Positions 8,910-16,976 of a stretch of 21,675 nt of DNA are shown here, in pieces. The DNA is taken from assembly GCF_000272405.2 (NCBI RefSeq), contig NZ_AJZM02000316.1, forward strand, positions 7,977 through 29,651. The letters are read 5' to 3'. The stretch comes from Vibrio tasmaniensis 1F-187 (lineage in GTDB: Bacteria; Pseudomonadota; Gammaproteobacteria; Enterobacterales; Vibrionaceae). The notes beneath the pieces were generated by a model, which saw only the letters and a list, made by a program, of their open reading frames with translations, was not told where the DNA came from and did not search any database. Position numbers and translations under genes: made by a program. Each line of letters begins with the position of its first letter. The stretch's first letter is position 1.

Positions 8910-8938
8910 AAAAAAGCAGCCAAGAAATCTGGCCGCTT
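8910..8938 (-). terminator. Intra-operon intrinsic terminator or attenuator between tssC and tssE
   Basis: On the minus strand a 9-bp stem AAGCGGCCA / TGGCTGCTT, including one G-U pair, closes a seven-base loop and is followed by six T residues. On the plus strand the same position would be an A-C mismatch, so the structure suits minus-strand RNA. It lies 18 bases after the tssC stop codon and before tssE. Partial termination would make much sheath and little baseplate message. Confidence 0.75.
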
Positions 8939-8956
8939 ATTAATTTCTAAAACCTA

Positions 8957-10432
8957 TTATTGGTCTAGTTTACCAACCAAAGATAAGTCAAAGCTTGCAC
9001 CCATGTACTTGAAATGCGGGCGAACAGACATTGATACTTTGTACCAACCTGGGTCACCCTCAACATCAGACACTTCAACTTTAGCCGCTCGCAATGGTCG
9101 ACGACCACGAACTTCTGCTGGCGGGTTTTCTTGATCAGATACGTATTGACGGATCCATTTATTTAGCTCGACTTCAAGGTCTGTACGCTCTTTCCAAGAC
9201 CCTATTTGCTCACGCTGAAGTACCTTGATGTAATGGGCTAAGCGGTTGATAATGAACATGTAAGGTAACTGAGTACCCAACTTGTAATTCATCTCAGCTT
9301 GCTTACCTTCAGGCGTATTCGCAAACACTTTTGGCTTCTGTACTGAGTTTGCCGAGAAAAACGCTGCATTGTCAGAACCTTTGCGCATTGTTAACGCCAT
9401 AAAGCCTTCTTCTGCAAGTTCGTACTCACGACGGTCAGAAACCAATATTTCAGTTGGGATCTTAGTTTCGATCTGGCCCATCGCTTCAAAGTTGTATACC
9501 GGAAGATCGTTAACCGCACCGCCGCTTTGAGGTCCAATAATATTTGGACACCAACGGTATTTTGCAAACGACTCACTGATCTTTGAAGCCATCGCGTAAG
9601 CTGAGTTACCCCAAAGGTAGTTATCGTGGCTATCCGTAACCATTTCATCGTAATCAAACGCCTTAATTGGGTTATCTTCAACTGAATATGGAGTACGAAG
9701 CATAAAGCGTGATGTACACAGGCCTACATAACGTGCGTCTTCGTGTTCGCGGAATCCACGCCACTTAGTATATTGAGGACCTTCAAATACCGATTTCAAA
9801 TCTTTTAAATTTGGTAATTCTTCATAAGAATCCAAACCAAAGAATTGAGAAGAAGCCGAAGTAATAAATGGTGCATGAGACATAGCTCCTACATTACCCA
9901 TATATTCCATCAACTTAATATCAGGTGAAGAAGCAGACAATTGGTAGTCACAAATAACAGCGCCTACAGGCTTACCGCCAAATTGACCATACTCACGAGT
10001 ATAGATCTGCTTGTATAAACCGGATTTAACTACTTCAGGGGCATCTTCAAAATCGTCCAGAACTTCGTCTTTCTTAGCCGAAATAAGTTCGATTTGAATG
10101 TTCTCACGGAAGTCCGTGTGATCAACAAGATATTTGAGCCCGCGCCATGTTGATTCAATAGCTTGAATTTCTTCATTGTGTAGAATTGCATCAACCTGCT
10201 TAGATAATTTCTGGTCAATCTCAGAGATCATCAAATCAACCAGCGATTGGTCTACTTTTTCTACTGTTGAGCTGCTTAACAACTCACCAATAAATGCTTC
10301 AACGCCACGCTTTGCAACGTCAAAACCTTCGTCGCTAGGCTTGAGGCGAGTCTCATTTAGAATGCTATCCAGAAGTGAGCCTGATTCAACTAGAGCTGCT
10401 TCTTGTTCTGGTGCTTGTACTTCTGCCGACAT
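8957..10432 (-). CDS. tssC: T6SS sheath large subunit TssC (VipB/ImpC)
   Basis: Large subunit of the contractile sheath, forming heterodimers with TssB around the Hcp tube. At 491 residues it has normal length. Clear family stretches include ESTWRGLKYLVDHTDF, GAVICDYQLS, the run MSHAPFITSASSQFFGL, and the C-terminal RPHFKYMGASFDLSLVGKLD. The ATG at 10432 follows tssB closely, with AGGGA as ribosome binding site. It is followed by a terminator-like hairpin, so tssB and tssC form a high-output unit together with the upstream genes. Confidence 0.98.
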   Translation of the reverse strand: MSAEVQAPEQEAALVESGSLLDSILNETRLKPSDEGFDVAKRGVEAFIGELLSSSTVEKVDQSLVDLMISEIDQKLSKQVDAILHNEEIQAIESTWRGLKYLVDHTDFRENIQIELISAKKDEVLDDFEDAPEVVKSGLYKQIYTREYGQFGGKPVGAVICDYQLSASSPDIKLMEYMGNVGAMSHAPFITSASSQFFGLDSYEELPNLKDLKSVFEGPQYTKWRGFREHEDARYVGLCTSRFMLRTPYSVEDNPIKAFDYDEMVTDSHDNYLWGNSAYAMASKISESFAKYRWCPNIIGPQSGGAVNDLPVYNFEAMGQIETKIPTEILVSDRREYELAEEGFMALTMRKGSDNAAFFSANSVQKPKVFANTPEGKQAEMNYKLGTQLPYMFIINRLAHYIKVLQREQIGSWKERTDLEVELNKWIRQYVSDQENPPAEVRGRRPLRAAKVEVSDVEGDPGWYKVSMSVRPHFKYMGASFDLSLVGKLDQ

Positions 10433-10440
10433 GGTATTCC

Positions 10441-10947
10441 CTACTCTGCTTTTTCGCCTTGGTCTGCACCAATGCTAAGTTCATCCAAAAGTTTCTTTCT
10501 TGCTTCTTCATCTTGAAGAACAGCTGCTATCTTCTTACGGAAAGCAGGTACATTTCCTAGAGGGCCTTTTAATGCAACCAAGGCTTCACGAAGCTCTAAT
10601 AAGCCATTTAATTCTGGAACTTTCTTCGCAATAGACTCAGGAGTAAAGTCCTTCATATTTTTAAATGTAATATCAACGCCAATTTGCGCGCCTTCTTCGT
10701 CAGAAAGTCGATTGTCAACGTTTGCTTTGATATTCGGCGCATAGCCTTCTAATACTTCGTTAAAGTTGTCTTTATCGATATTAATAGGATTACGCTCTTC
10801 GATCGGTGTTTCATCTGCACGGGCAGTAAAATCACCGACGACCATCATACTTAGAGGCAGTTCAACATCTTCAGACGCATCGCCTGTCGCTGGAACATAA
10901 CGTATATTAATTCGCTCTTTCGGAGCCACCGAGCCATCACGTGACAT
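10441..10947 (-). CDS. tssB: T6SS sheath small subunit TssB (VipA/ImpB)
   Basis: Small sheath subunit. At 168 residues it has normal length. It begins MSRDGSVAPKERINIRY and has the family stretch ELPLSMMVVGDFT (about 29-41), then IDVTFKNMKDF, and a helical C-terminal part with an acidic and basic tail. The ATG at 10947 has a strong AAGGA site seven bases upstream. The stop codon lies eight bases before tssC. The N-terminal half of TssB carries the helix that ClpV recognises in V. cholerae VipA; ClpV itself is not in the window. Confidence 0.98.
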   Translation of the reverse strand: MSRDGSVAPKERINIRYVPATGDASEDVELPLSMMVVGDFTARADETPIEERNPINIDKDNFNEVLEGYAPNIKANVDNRLSDEEGAQIGVDITFKNMKDFTPESIAKKVPELNGLLELREALVALKGPLGNVPAFRKKIAAVLQDEEARKKLLDELSIGADQGEKAE

Positions 10948-10965
10948 AATTAGTCCTTTTCTAAT

Positions 10966-12543
10966 TTATTGCTGGTCATAAATTGTTCCCCATTCGCTAT
11001 ATATCTTTGGTAGAAAATCTTTATTTCGATACAGTTCCCTAAGAGTTTTTTGAATTAAATGCTCTAAGGTGAAAAACAAATGAGGTTCCCAAATTGATAG
11101 ATTTAATTCTTTGCTGACTTCCCAACTTTTTTCCAAGTAAGGCAAGCACAACGGATACAAACCAACATTTTGGTAGGCTTTTACTAACTTCAAATGCAAC
11201 ATAAACTGCCCACGACCGGAGTTATCCAACTCGAGTTTTTCAGACAGTTCAGCGACATACATACCCAAATCTTCTAGGGCAATATCCTCCATCTCTGATA
11301 AATCATCTTCAGAAACAACAATACTTTGAACAATTGAAGAGTTATCCGAAGACGAACCATTACCTGTAGATAACCAAGCAATGGTTGCTTCATCTGCAAA
11401 TGGAATAGAATTTTTAAAAGATAGGCTTTCAATTCCATTAAAAGAATCGATAAACCTCCTTGTTTCTTGTTTAACGGCCGTTGCAGCTTCGTCATACCCA
11501 AGATTACTCAACATTGAATAAACAAAATAATGTCCAGTCAGCCAAAAGGGCGCATCGGTCAGAGTTCGTTCGAGACGCTTAATTGTGTCAATATCACTTT
11601 CTTGATGTGCTTTGTCTCGATACTCAACTTGCTGATCTAATGAAACCGCTAAACTCAGCTGAGTAACGTTTTCTTGGTGGTCTGGTAGACCGTCAACGTC
11701 GAACCACGTGAGATGACGATAAATCCGATATCCTAATGGTTCTGTCGGATTAGAATGCATCATCATTTCTGCAACTTTTTTTAACGTACGCTTTGATGCT
11801 GTCGGAGACGAAAAATCCGTTTCAACGTCAACGAAGTTAAGTTCACTGGGCGAGATCCGTGCTTTATTTGACAAAGCTTGAGTCAAAGAAGAATCTAAAG
11901 GTGGTTGAACGTCGACATCTTTCACTTTCTCGGACTTTTCACTCGCTTCGGTCAACAGACCTGTAACGACCGCCCTGTCTTGTCCTAATACCTCTTCGCT
12001 TGAAGCTGCGTTCTGCATCAACTGATTTAGCTGAGTTTTTATTTCAAAAAAGTCCGCATCAGAATCTTGAAATATTTGGTCAAATTGGCGCTGAATACTT
12101 TCGACTAATGTCACACAACGTGAAAGTGCTTCCCAACTCAAAGATTGGGTAGACAATTTAGTCGAAACAAGTTTAATTTGATGGTTCAACCATTCAACGG
12201 CACCATCTCTACCTCGCTTACGTTTTGGATATAACTCGCCCCCAAAATGGCTTATTGATTCGTTAAGCAAAGATAAACCTTCGTCTAGCCCAGCGACTCC
12301 GTTCTCTTCAACCAAAGCTCGAATCAAATAGCAAAGCGCTTTAAGATCCTTACTATGTTGACTTAGTACCTCAATTGAATGGACCTTTACTATATGCCAG
12401 TCAACAGTCTCACCAAACAATGAACCAAATTTTTTAACTTCAGTTTCCATCATTTCGTAGCAAAACTCATACCTAGCGTCCTCACCCGTTGGAGAGGCTC
12501 CTGGTATTGGTGCTAATAACGTTTCTGTATCGATCAAACTCAA
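10966..12543 (-). CDS. tssA: T6SS protein TssA (VasJ type, ImpA N-terminal domain)
   Basis: Assembly factor that binds the baseplate and caps the growing tube and sheath. At 525 residues, the N-terminal ImpA domain spans about residues 6-150 (LLAPIPGASPTGEDARY, then helical repeats around LKALCYLIRALVEENG). A variable middle follows, then a helical C-terminal region with YPLCLPYLEKSWE and a terminal EPHLFFTLEHLI, as in VasJ-type TssA. The start is TTG at 12543 with GAGG at proper spacing, giving the family-like MSLIDTETLLAPI. It begins one base after the kinase stop codon, so translation is probably coupled. No membrane helix is seen, which separates it from the second ImpA-domain protein at 430-1743. 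Confidence 0.92.
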   Translation of the reverse strand: MSLIDTETLLAPIPGASPTGEDARYEFCYEMMETEVKKFGSLFGETVDWHIVKVHSIEVLSQHSKDLKALCYLIRALVEENGVAGLDEGLSLLNESISHFGGELYPKRKRGRDGAVEWLNHQIKLVSTKLSTQSLSWEALSRCVTLVESIQRQFDQIFQDSDADFFEIKTQLNQLMQNAASSEEVLGQDRAVVTGLLTEASEKSEKVKDVDVQPPLDSSLTQALSNKARISPSELNFVDVETDFSSPTASKRTLKKVAEMMMHSNPTEPLGYRIYRHLTWFDVDGLPDHQENVTQLSLAVSLDQQVEYRDKAHQESDIDTIKRLERTLTDAPFWLTGHYFVYSMLSNLGYDEAATAVKQETRRFIDSFNGIESLSFKNSIPFADEATIAWLSTGNGSSSDNSSIVQSIVVSEDDLSEMEDIALEDLGMYVAELSEKLELDNSGRGQFMLHLKLVKAYQNVGLYPLCLPYLEKSWEVSKELNLSIWEPHLFFTLEHLIQKTLRELYRNKDFLPKIYSEWGTIYDQQ

Positions 12544-12544
12544 G

Positions 12545-14536
12545 TTAACCTCGGCTTTCAGAGTTGTAACTTCTAATTGCTCGCTCGATGGCTATTGCAC
12601 CTCTTGCGGGTTTAGATAACTGATGGCTCTTGTCAATTGAGTCACTTGCCATACTATTTAAAATTTCGGTTATCTCTTCAAACTTCTTAGGAGCATTTAT
12701 CTCTAGATCGACTAATGAATCATGGAGTTTTTGTGTGCCAAAAACAGATTGCTCAGTCACCGTACTGAACAAGATGAATTCACTTCGAGCCACTTTCAGT
12801 GCTCTTACTTTTGCCTTTAATTTAGGCGTATTGCCAAAAAATGATTGCGCGGCTTCTGCCTCATCAATAGCTTTAGAGTAATAATGTTGCTCCGCATTAT
12901 TCTCTATTGAGAGATCTATTCCGTTCAGCACTTTCTGGGGTAAAACATGGCTATAAAAATAAGCTTTTGATTGATTTATTTTCCAAGCGGTTTCAATATC
13001 GCTATCAGCAACTTCTGACTTACCATCTAGTATCAAATCGACCAAACGCTGTTCGTTATTTTCATCAAAACTTGCGATATTTTGTGAGTCGATGGTCGCC
13101 TTATTAATACTTGCCATCGCGTCCGTCAGCGCTTTGTCTGCATAAGGAAATAGCGCCCCGTCGCTGTTTAGTTTCTCTCGTAACGAAACAAGCTTTTTCC
13201 GGATAGACTTCAAAGTTTTAGGAAGTTGGTCAACTGTTCCTGCATATTGACTTAAATCCGATTCATAGTTTTTGTACAATTGAGCTAATTTACTCTGCTG
13301 TACTTCATAAGCTTCTCTGTAAGGAGCTGTCGAGACGACATCTTTTTCCATGTCTTCTAACGCAAATTCAATATCCCACGGTGACTGAGCCAGGAAAGAC
13401 GCAGTCTGGGCAGGTTTAATCGTACTTACTAGATTACTTGTACCGTTGCTCGATTTAACTATCGATTTCCATTCAGGTTGGGTCTGGTTATACAAATAAG
13501 TCCCTGTAATAATTGCAACACACAAAACCAAACTCGCTTCTAAATAGCGAAGTCGCCCAGTGTGAATTCTATCGATAGCACTATGTTTTGTTAAAACGAG
13601 ATCGGCGTTACGTAAGCTACTAAACAAGGGGGCACTAACTTCAGTCTCAAACTTTTGAGTATCTATCTTAGCTAATTGTTGTGCGAACGAAGTAGCCGTG
13701 TATCTATGCTGTCTTGGGTTGCCAATAACTTCTTTAATTAACTTCCATACATGATTAGGAATTTGAGTTGGTCGTTTCTTTGCTTTAAGTTGCGTAGCCC
13801 AAGCATCGCCAAATACTGCACCAAGAAATAAATGGCCGGTCAATAACGCTAGAGAATAAACGTCATCTTGTGGTTGAGCCATTCCAGATTTTAGAAACGC
13901 GGGAGATGCGTAGCTCATGCTTGCTTCTGCATAAGTGTTTGACTCTCCAACATACCGAGCCGCACCAAAGTCAATCAATTTAACGTAATCCGACTCTGTA
14001 ACGATGATATTTGACGGCTTAATATCTAAGTGGCAAACACCTCTGGTGTGCATAAACTCTAGCGCACCAGACAATTGGTAGATCAACCATGCAATATGAT
14101 CATGCCGAAACCCTTTGGGAGAATGGCGTGCCATTTTCTCGGCTAATGATTCTCCCTGAATCCAATGATACATAAAGTATGGTCGTTCGAACTCTTTCCC
14201 TATTTTGATGAAATCAGCGACACTTGGGTGTTGAGACATTTCAAGTCGACTGGCCTCACCTATGAGTAATTCATGTGCTACGTCAGATGAATTCTCGTTT
14301 AGAACTTTGCAACAGACCTGTTTTTCAGGACTTCCTTTTTTCGCTAAATGATAGACAGTCGTTTTGCCATTTTTTGAAGGTAATGTATCTAAAACGTCAA
14401 ATTGAGAAAAAATCACATACTCTAACTTAGGCTTATTTTTATTAGCCAAGTCCTGAGCTTGCTGATTTTTCTTTTCGATCGCTTTCACAACCAACTTATC
14501 TAGATAACCTTTGGCTGTCCCTTGCTTTTCTGGCAC
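12545..14536 (-). CDS. T6SS-associated membrane Ser/Thr protein kinase (PpkA-like)
   Basis: Eukaryotic-type protein kinase that probably controls T6SS assembly by phosphorylation. The kinase domain spans about residues 42-290: K77 in CCKV, E94 in the C helix, the catalytic loop HLDIKPSN (D171, N176), DFG at 189-191, and DVYSLA in the F helix. The usual HRD reads HLD, so it is a non-RD kinase whose activity may not need activation-loop phosphorylation. The APE motif reads SPA. One membrane helix (about 332-350) is followed by some 310 helical residues, presumably a periplasmic sensor part. The GTG start at 14536 has AGAG upstream. It heads the tssABCEFG operon. Its usual partners, an FHA protein and a PppA phosphatase, are not in the window. 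Kinase identity is firm; the substrate is unknown. Confidence 0.88.
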   Translation of the reverse strand: MPEKQGTAKGYLDKLVVKAIEKKNQQAQDLANKNKPKLEYVIFSQFDVLDTLPSKNGKTTVYHLAKKGSPEKQVCCKVLNENSSDVAHELLIGEASRLEMSQHPSVADFIKIGKEFERPYFMYHWIQGESLAEKMARHSPKGFRHDHIAWLIYQLSGALEFMHTRGVCHLDIKPSNIIVTESDYVKLIDFGAARYVGESNTYAEASMSYASPAFLKSGMAQPQDDVYSLALLTGHLFLGAVFGDAWATQLKAKKRPTQIPNHVWKLIKEVIGNPRQHRYTATSFAQQLAKIDTQKFETEVSAPLFSSLRNADLVLTKHSAIDRIHTGRLRYLEASLVLCVAIITGTYLYNQTQPEWKSIVKSSNGTSNLVSTIKPAQTASFLAQSPWDIEFALEDMEKDVVSTAPYREAYEVQQSKLAQLYKNYESDLSQYAGTVDQLPKTLKSIRKKLVSLREKLNSDGALFPYADKALTDAMASINKATIDSQNIASFDENNEQRLVDLILDGKSEVADSDIETAWKINQSKAYFYSHVLPQKVLNGIDLSIENNAEQHYYSKAIDEAEAAQSFFGNTPKLKAKVRALKVARSEFILFSTVTEQSVFGTQKLHDSLVDLEINAPKKFEEITEILNSMASDSIDKSHQLSKPARGAIAIERAIRSYNSESRG

Positions 14537-14573
14537 GCTAAACTCTTTATCAAACGAAATAAATTAATGTAGG

Positions 14574-14603
14574 ATAATAATTACTGTCTAATACCCTTTT
14601 CAA
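14574..14603 (-). promoter_or_regulatory. Candidate sigma70 promoter of the kinase-tss operon
   Basis: On the minus strand, TTGAAA at 14603-14598 and TATTAT at 14579-14574 are separated by 18 bases; each box differs from consensus at one position. Transcription would start near 14567 and leave a leader of about 30 bases before the kinase GTG codon. Boxes and spacing are seen directly; use is inferred. Confidence 0.5.
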
Positions 14604-15000
14604 TAGCAGTATTAAAAAACCTCGGTAAGACTATTACTTTAGTTATTATTACTAAACAACCACGCATAATAACAAACTCATTGACTACCAATTGTTCATT
14701 GTTTTCCGATTAAAAAATAAAAACTCTTCTATCGTAGTTAGGCTTGGAACAAACATTGCCACATAAATCACACTTTATAATTACAAATAAGAGGTTATTG
14801 TAAGTAATAAATTTCAGACGAACAGTTCAATCATTACCGTGAAGATATGAGCAGCTGTGGCAAAGCATTTAAACTCAAGGATTACTTGCCTTAATATTTA
14901 ACCGAATTTAATAATAGAAATGTAGATTGATGAGATTATCGACCGGATAAGCACTTAAGAGGTGATGAACATTCAAATTGACTTCATGAGACGTTAATTA

Positions 15001-15023
15001 CCGAAGGGCTCTCAGCCCTCCGG
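15001..15023 (-). terminator. Hairpin after the ketosynthase-like gene
   Basis: GC-rich 10-bp stem with a three-base loop, lying 14 bases after the stop codon. On the minus strand it is continuous with one G-U pair; on the plus strand that pair is an A-C mismatch, so it suits minus-strand RNA. The T-rich tail is poor, so termination may be partial or the hairpin may protect the 3' end. Confidence 0.45.
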
Positions 15024-15037
15024 TTATGTTAGCTCTG

Positions 15038-15991
15038 CTAATTATTTTTCATACGGGTCAGTTGAAGTAACGCCCTTTCGCCCTGCAAATCAAACATTAA
15101 CAAGGTAATAGGTCTATTATGAGGCCCTTCTTGAATAGCACTGGCCATTAGAGCCAATGATGAGCAACTGCCGAGTGTGCCCCATAAATCATTGATTAAA
15201 AATGGCTGTTGAGGGTTATCAAAATATTCTGCACGGGCACCTAACGCAAAACCATAATCTTCAGTATGAGATCTCAAATTGGTCATATCGGAGAACACAA
15301 CCCCAAAACTCTTGATACTACGGCTCGCACTTCTTACAAGCTTCATCATTGACCGGCGGGTTGTATTTGCAGGTTCTAAGCCGAAATAACCTAATTGTCC
15401 CAGAGGGGTAAGCTTTAACGTTTTAACCAAATTATTCCGGCACAAAATTACGCCCGCCCCTCCTTCGCTAGGTATTATCCCCCAGGGGTTAGACGAACTC
15501 ATAACGTGCCCGGTTTCAATCAATGCGTCTATATTTGCCACAGGCGAATCAACCGATATACTCATTAAAGCATCATATTGATTCAATTTGGCCAACGAGG
15601 TGCTTAAGTGTAACGTCCCACCTTGCTGAACCACTTCATAGTGAGAGATTGAGTCACTGTGCTTACATTCACTTAACCATTCACTAACCTCTACTATGGA
15701 AAGAGCTTCCGGAATGTTGATGAGTAATGGAATCGGCTTTAGGGCCTTAGGTAGCTGCTTTAAAAGAGCCCCGACTAAGCTCTCAATAAGCTCTGAGCAT
15801 TTGTCAAACAACGATGTGTTGGAAGTGTATTCAATATTACCGTAGGTAAATCTTTCAATCCCATCCTCAGCTACTTTCTGATCAAACCTTCCCAAATCCG
15901 CCTTAGCGACTGCTGTGGCAATTTCAAGGTTCATGCCCGTTGGTGTCATGGCTTCCATTCCAATAATAAAACGAGCTGAATTGTTATTCAT
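15038..15991 (-). CDS. Thiolase/ketosynthase-fold protein, probably non-catalytic, T6SS accessory
   Basis: Resembles beta-ketoacyl synthases in outline: GMEAMTPTG at 11-19 matches the N-terminal G-x-G-x-x-sP-x-G, SEGGAG at 175-180 matches the GEGAG loop, and the GTLGSCSSLALMASA part at 271-285 aligns with the NIGHTEAAAG region. The catalytic Cys region (about 145-152, ISVDSPVA) has no Cys and the last motif has Thr where the His should be, so condensation is unlikely. At 317 residues it is shorter than the usual 400 or so. The ATG overlaps the DUF2169 gene by eight bases and has AGGAG upstream, so the two are coupled. Ketosynthase-like proteins occur beside DUF2169 genes in other T6SS loci, as far as I recall. 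A scaffold or adaptor role is inference. Family assignment is moderate. Confidence 0.65.
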   Translation of the reverse strand: MNNNSARFIIGMEAMTPTGMNLEIATAVAKADLGRFDQKVAEDGIERFTYGNIEYTSNTSLFDKCSELIESLVGALLKQLPKALKPIPLLINIPEALSIVEVSEWLSECKHSDSISHYEVVQQGGTLHLSTSLAKLNQYDALMSISVDSPVANIDALIETGHVMSSSNPWGIIPSEGGAGVILCRNNLVKTLKLTPLGQLGYFGLEPANTTRRSMMKLVRSASRSIKSFGVVFSDMTNLRSHTEDYGFALGARAEYFDNPQQPFLINDLWGTLGSCSSLALMASAIQEGPHNRPITLLMFDLQGERALLQLTRMKNN

Positions 15992-16976
15992 TGTCGGACA
16001 GCTCCTGCTTTTTATGAATCCTAGTTGACACTAACATATGCTCCTCTCCTTGGCATGGGAACGCGGCGCTATAGCTAATTGAAAGTGTACGAGCCTCTGT
16101 GTCAATAAAAACCGTCGTAATAGTCATATCGACTTGGTAAGTAGTATTTTTAAACTGAGCTTCTGCAATATACATATCTTTAGGAAAGCGAAAAGAAAGC
16201 GCATCATTATGACAAAATCCACTCATCATCAATCGTTCACCGCCCGATATGAACCCTCTACACTGTTGATCTTGTGGTGCGCTCTGATAAAAACGTTGGT
16301 CGAAATCTAACGGATAAAGGGGTTTCCGATTCTCTAGCCAATCGGCATCAAAAGTCCCAGCATACCGCTGCCTACCTCCAAAAAATGGCGCTAGCGGGCC
16401 AAATCCTGCTACCCGTGTATTCTTTGACGTCGCACTCCAATCTTCAGTTGGATAAAAAACAGAAGGTACTTTCTGATTTAATAGTTCCGCTTTACTATCA
16501 GCAATACCTCCGCCAAGCCGGTTTCTTAAATCGCCTCCAATAGCACAGGAGAAATCTATCTCTTTTTCGACAAACGGGAGTGATTTACTCAAGGTTACGC
16601 TACCACCATGCTCTATCCATTGCCTATCTCCAAGTACCGATAGAGTTTTATCAATATGGCCATCAATCAAAAGCCGACACTCGTGGTATGTAACGGCCTT
16701 TTTTGCGTAACTTCGCGCCTTGCCGAAAACCAGTACATCTGTATTGGCCTTCACTACAGAGAACTCATGATCAACTTTCATCGCAGAAAGTCCCGCTTCA
16801 CCCAAATAAATAGGATCGTCATAGATCTCTGACTCTTCCAGCTCCTTCCAAACAGAATCTACGAATTGCCACGAGCGCTTTCCAACAACAACCCAAACCT
16901 CTTTACCGTTCTGATCTCGTTGAAAACGGCCTTTTATTGAAAGTTCTGGATGGTTCTCAATATCCCACAACTGCAT
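15984..16976 (-). CDS. DUF2169-domain protein, probable T6SS cargo adaptor
   Basis: Contains the DUF2169 signatures through most of its 330 residues: TDVLVFGKA at about 79-87, LSVLGDRQW at 112-120, then AGFGPLAPFFGGRQRYAGTFD (190-210) and PLDFDQRFYQSAPQDQQ at 222-238. Proteins of this family lie next to PAAR-like proteins and toxins in many T6SS loci and are thought to help load them on the spike. The ATG at 16976 has AAGGA seven bases upstream; the gene overlaps its upstream neighbour by 20 bases and its downstream neighbour by 8. No PAAR or DUF4150 protein and no toxin is next to it here, so its cargo must be encoded elsewhere. Family assignment is firm; function is inferred. Confidence 0.85.
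   Translation of the reverse strand: MQLWDIENHPELSIKGRFQRDQNGKEVWVVVGKRSWQFVDSVWKELEESEIYDDPIYLGEAGLSAMKVDHEFSVVKANTDVLVFGKARSYAKKAVTYHECRLLIDGHIDKTLSVLGDRQWIEHGGSVTLSKSLPFVEKEIDFSCAIGGDLRNRLGGGIADSKAELLNQKVPSVFYPTEDWSATSKNTRVAGFGPLAPFFGGRQRYAGTFDADWLENRKPLYPLDFDQRFYQSAPQDQQCRGFISGGERLMMSGFCHNDALSFRFPKDMYIAEAQFKNTTYQVDMTITTVFIDTEARTLSISYSAAFPCQGEEHMLVSTRIHKKQELSDNE

Larger units (their letters stand above)
14537..15037. other. Noncoding gap between the two minus-strand operons
   Basis: About 500 bases with no supported gene. The left part holds a candidate sigma70 promoter for the kinase operon (14574-14603); the right end holds a hairpin (15001-15023) that probably ends the hcp-to-ketosynthase-like transcript. 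A perfect TATAAT stands on the plus strand at 14776-14781 without a properly spaced -35. A 15-codon reading frame on the plus strand at 14847-14894 is too short to support. Confidence 0.6.

Noticed and set aside
8897..8923. A TTG start nine codons upstream for tssE
   Set aside because: It falls inside the terminator-like stem, has no ribosome binding site, and the added residues are not family-like.
14743..14764. A sigma54-like TGGCAATG on the minus strand upstream of the kinase
   Set aside because: The -12 position at correct spacing reads TC, not GC, and it is about 200 bases from the start codon; the sigma70-type boxes at 14574-14603 fit better.
14847..14894. A 15-codon plus-strand reading frame (MSSCGKAFKLKDYLP)
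   Set aside because: Too short, no strong ribosome binding site and no recognisable relation.
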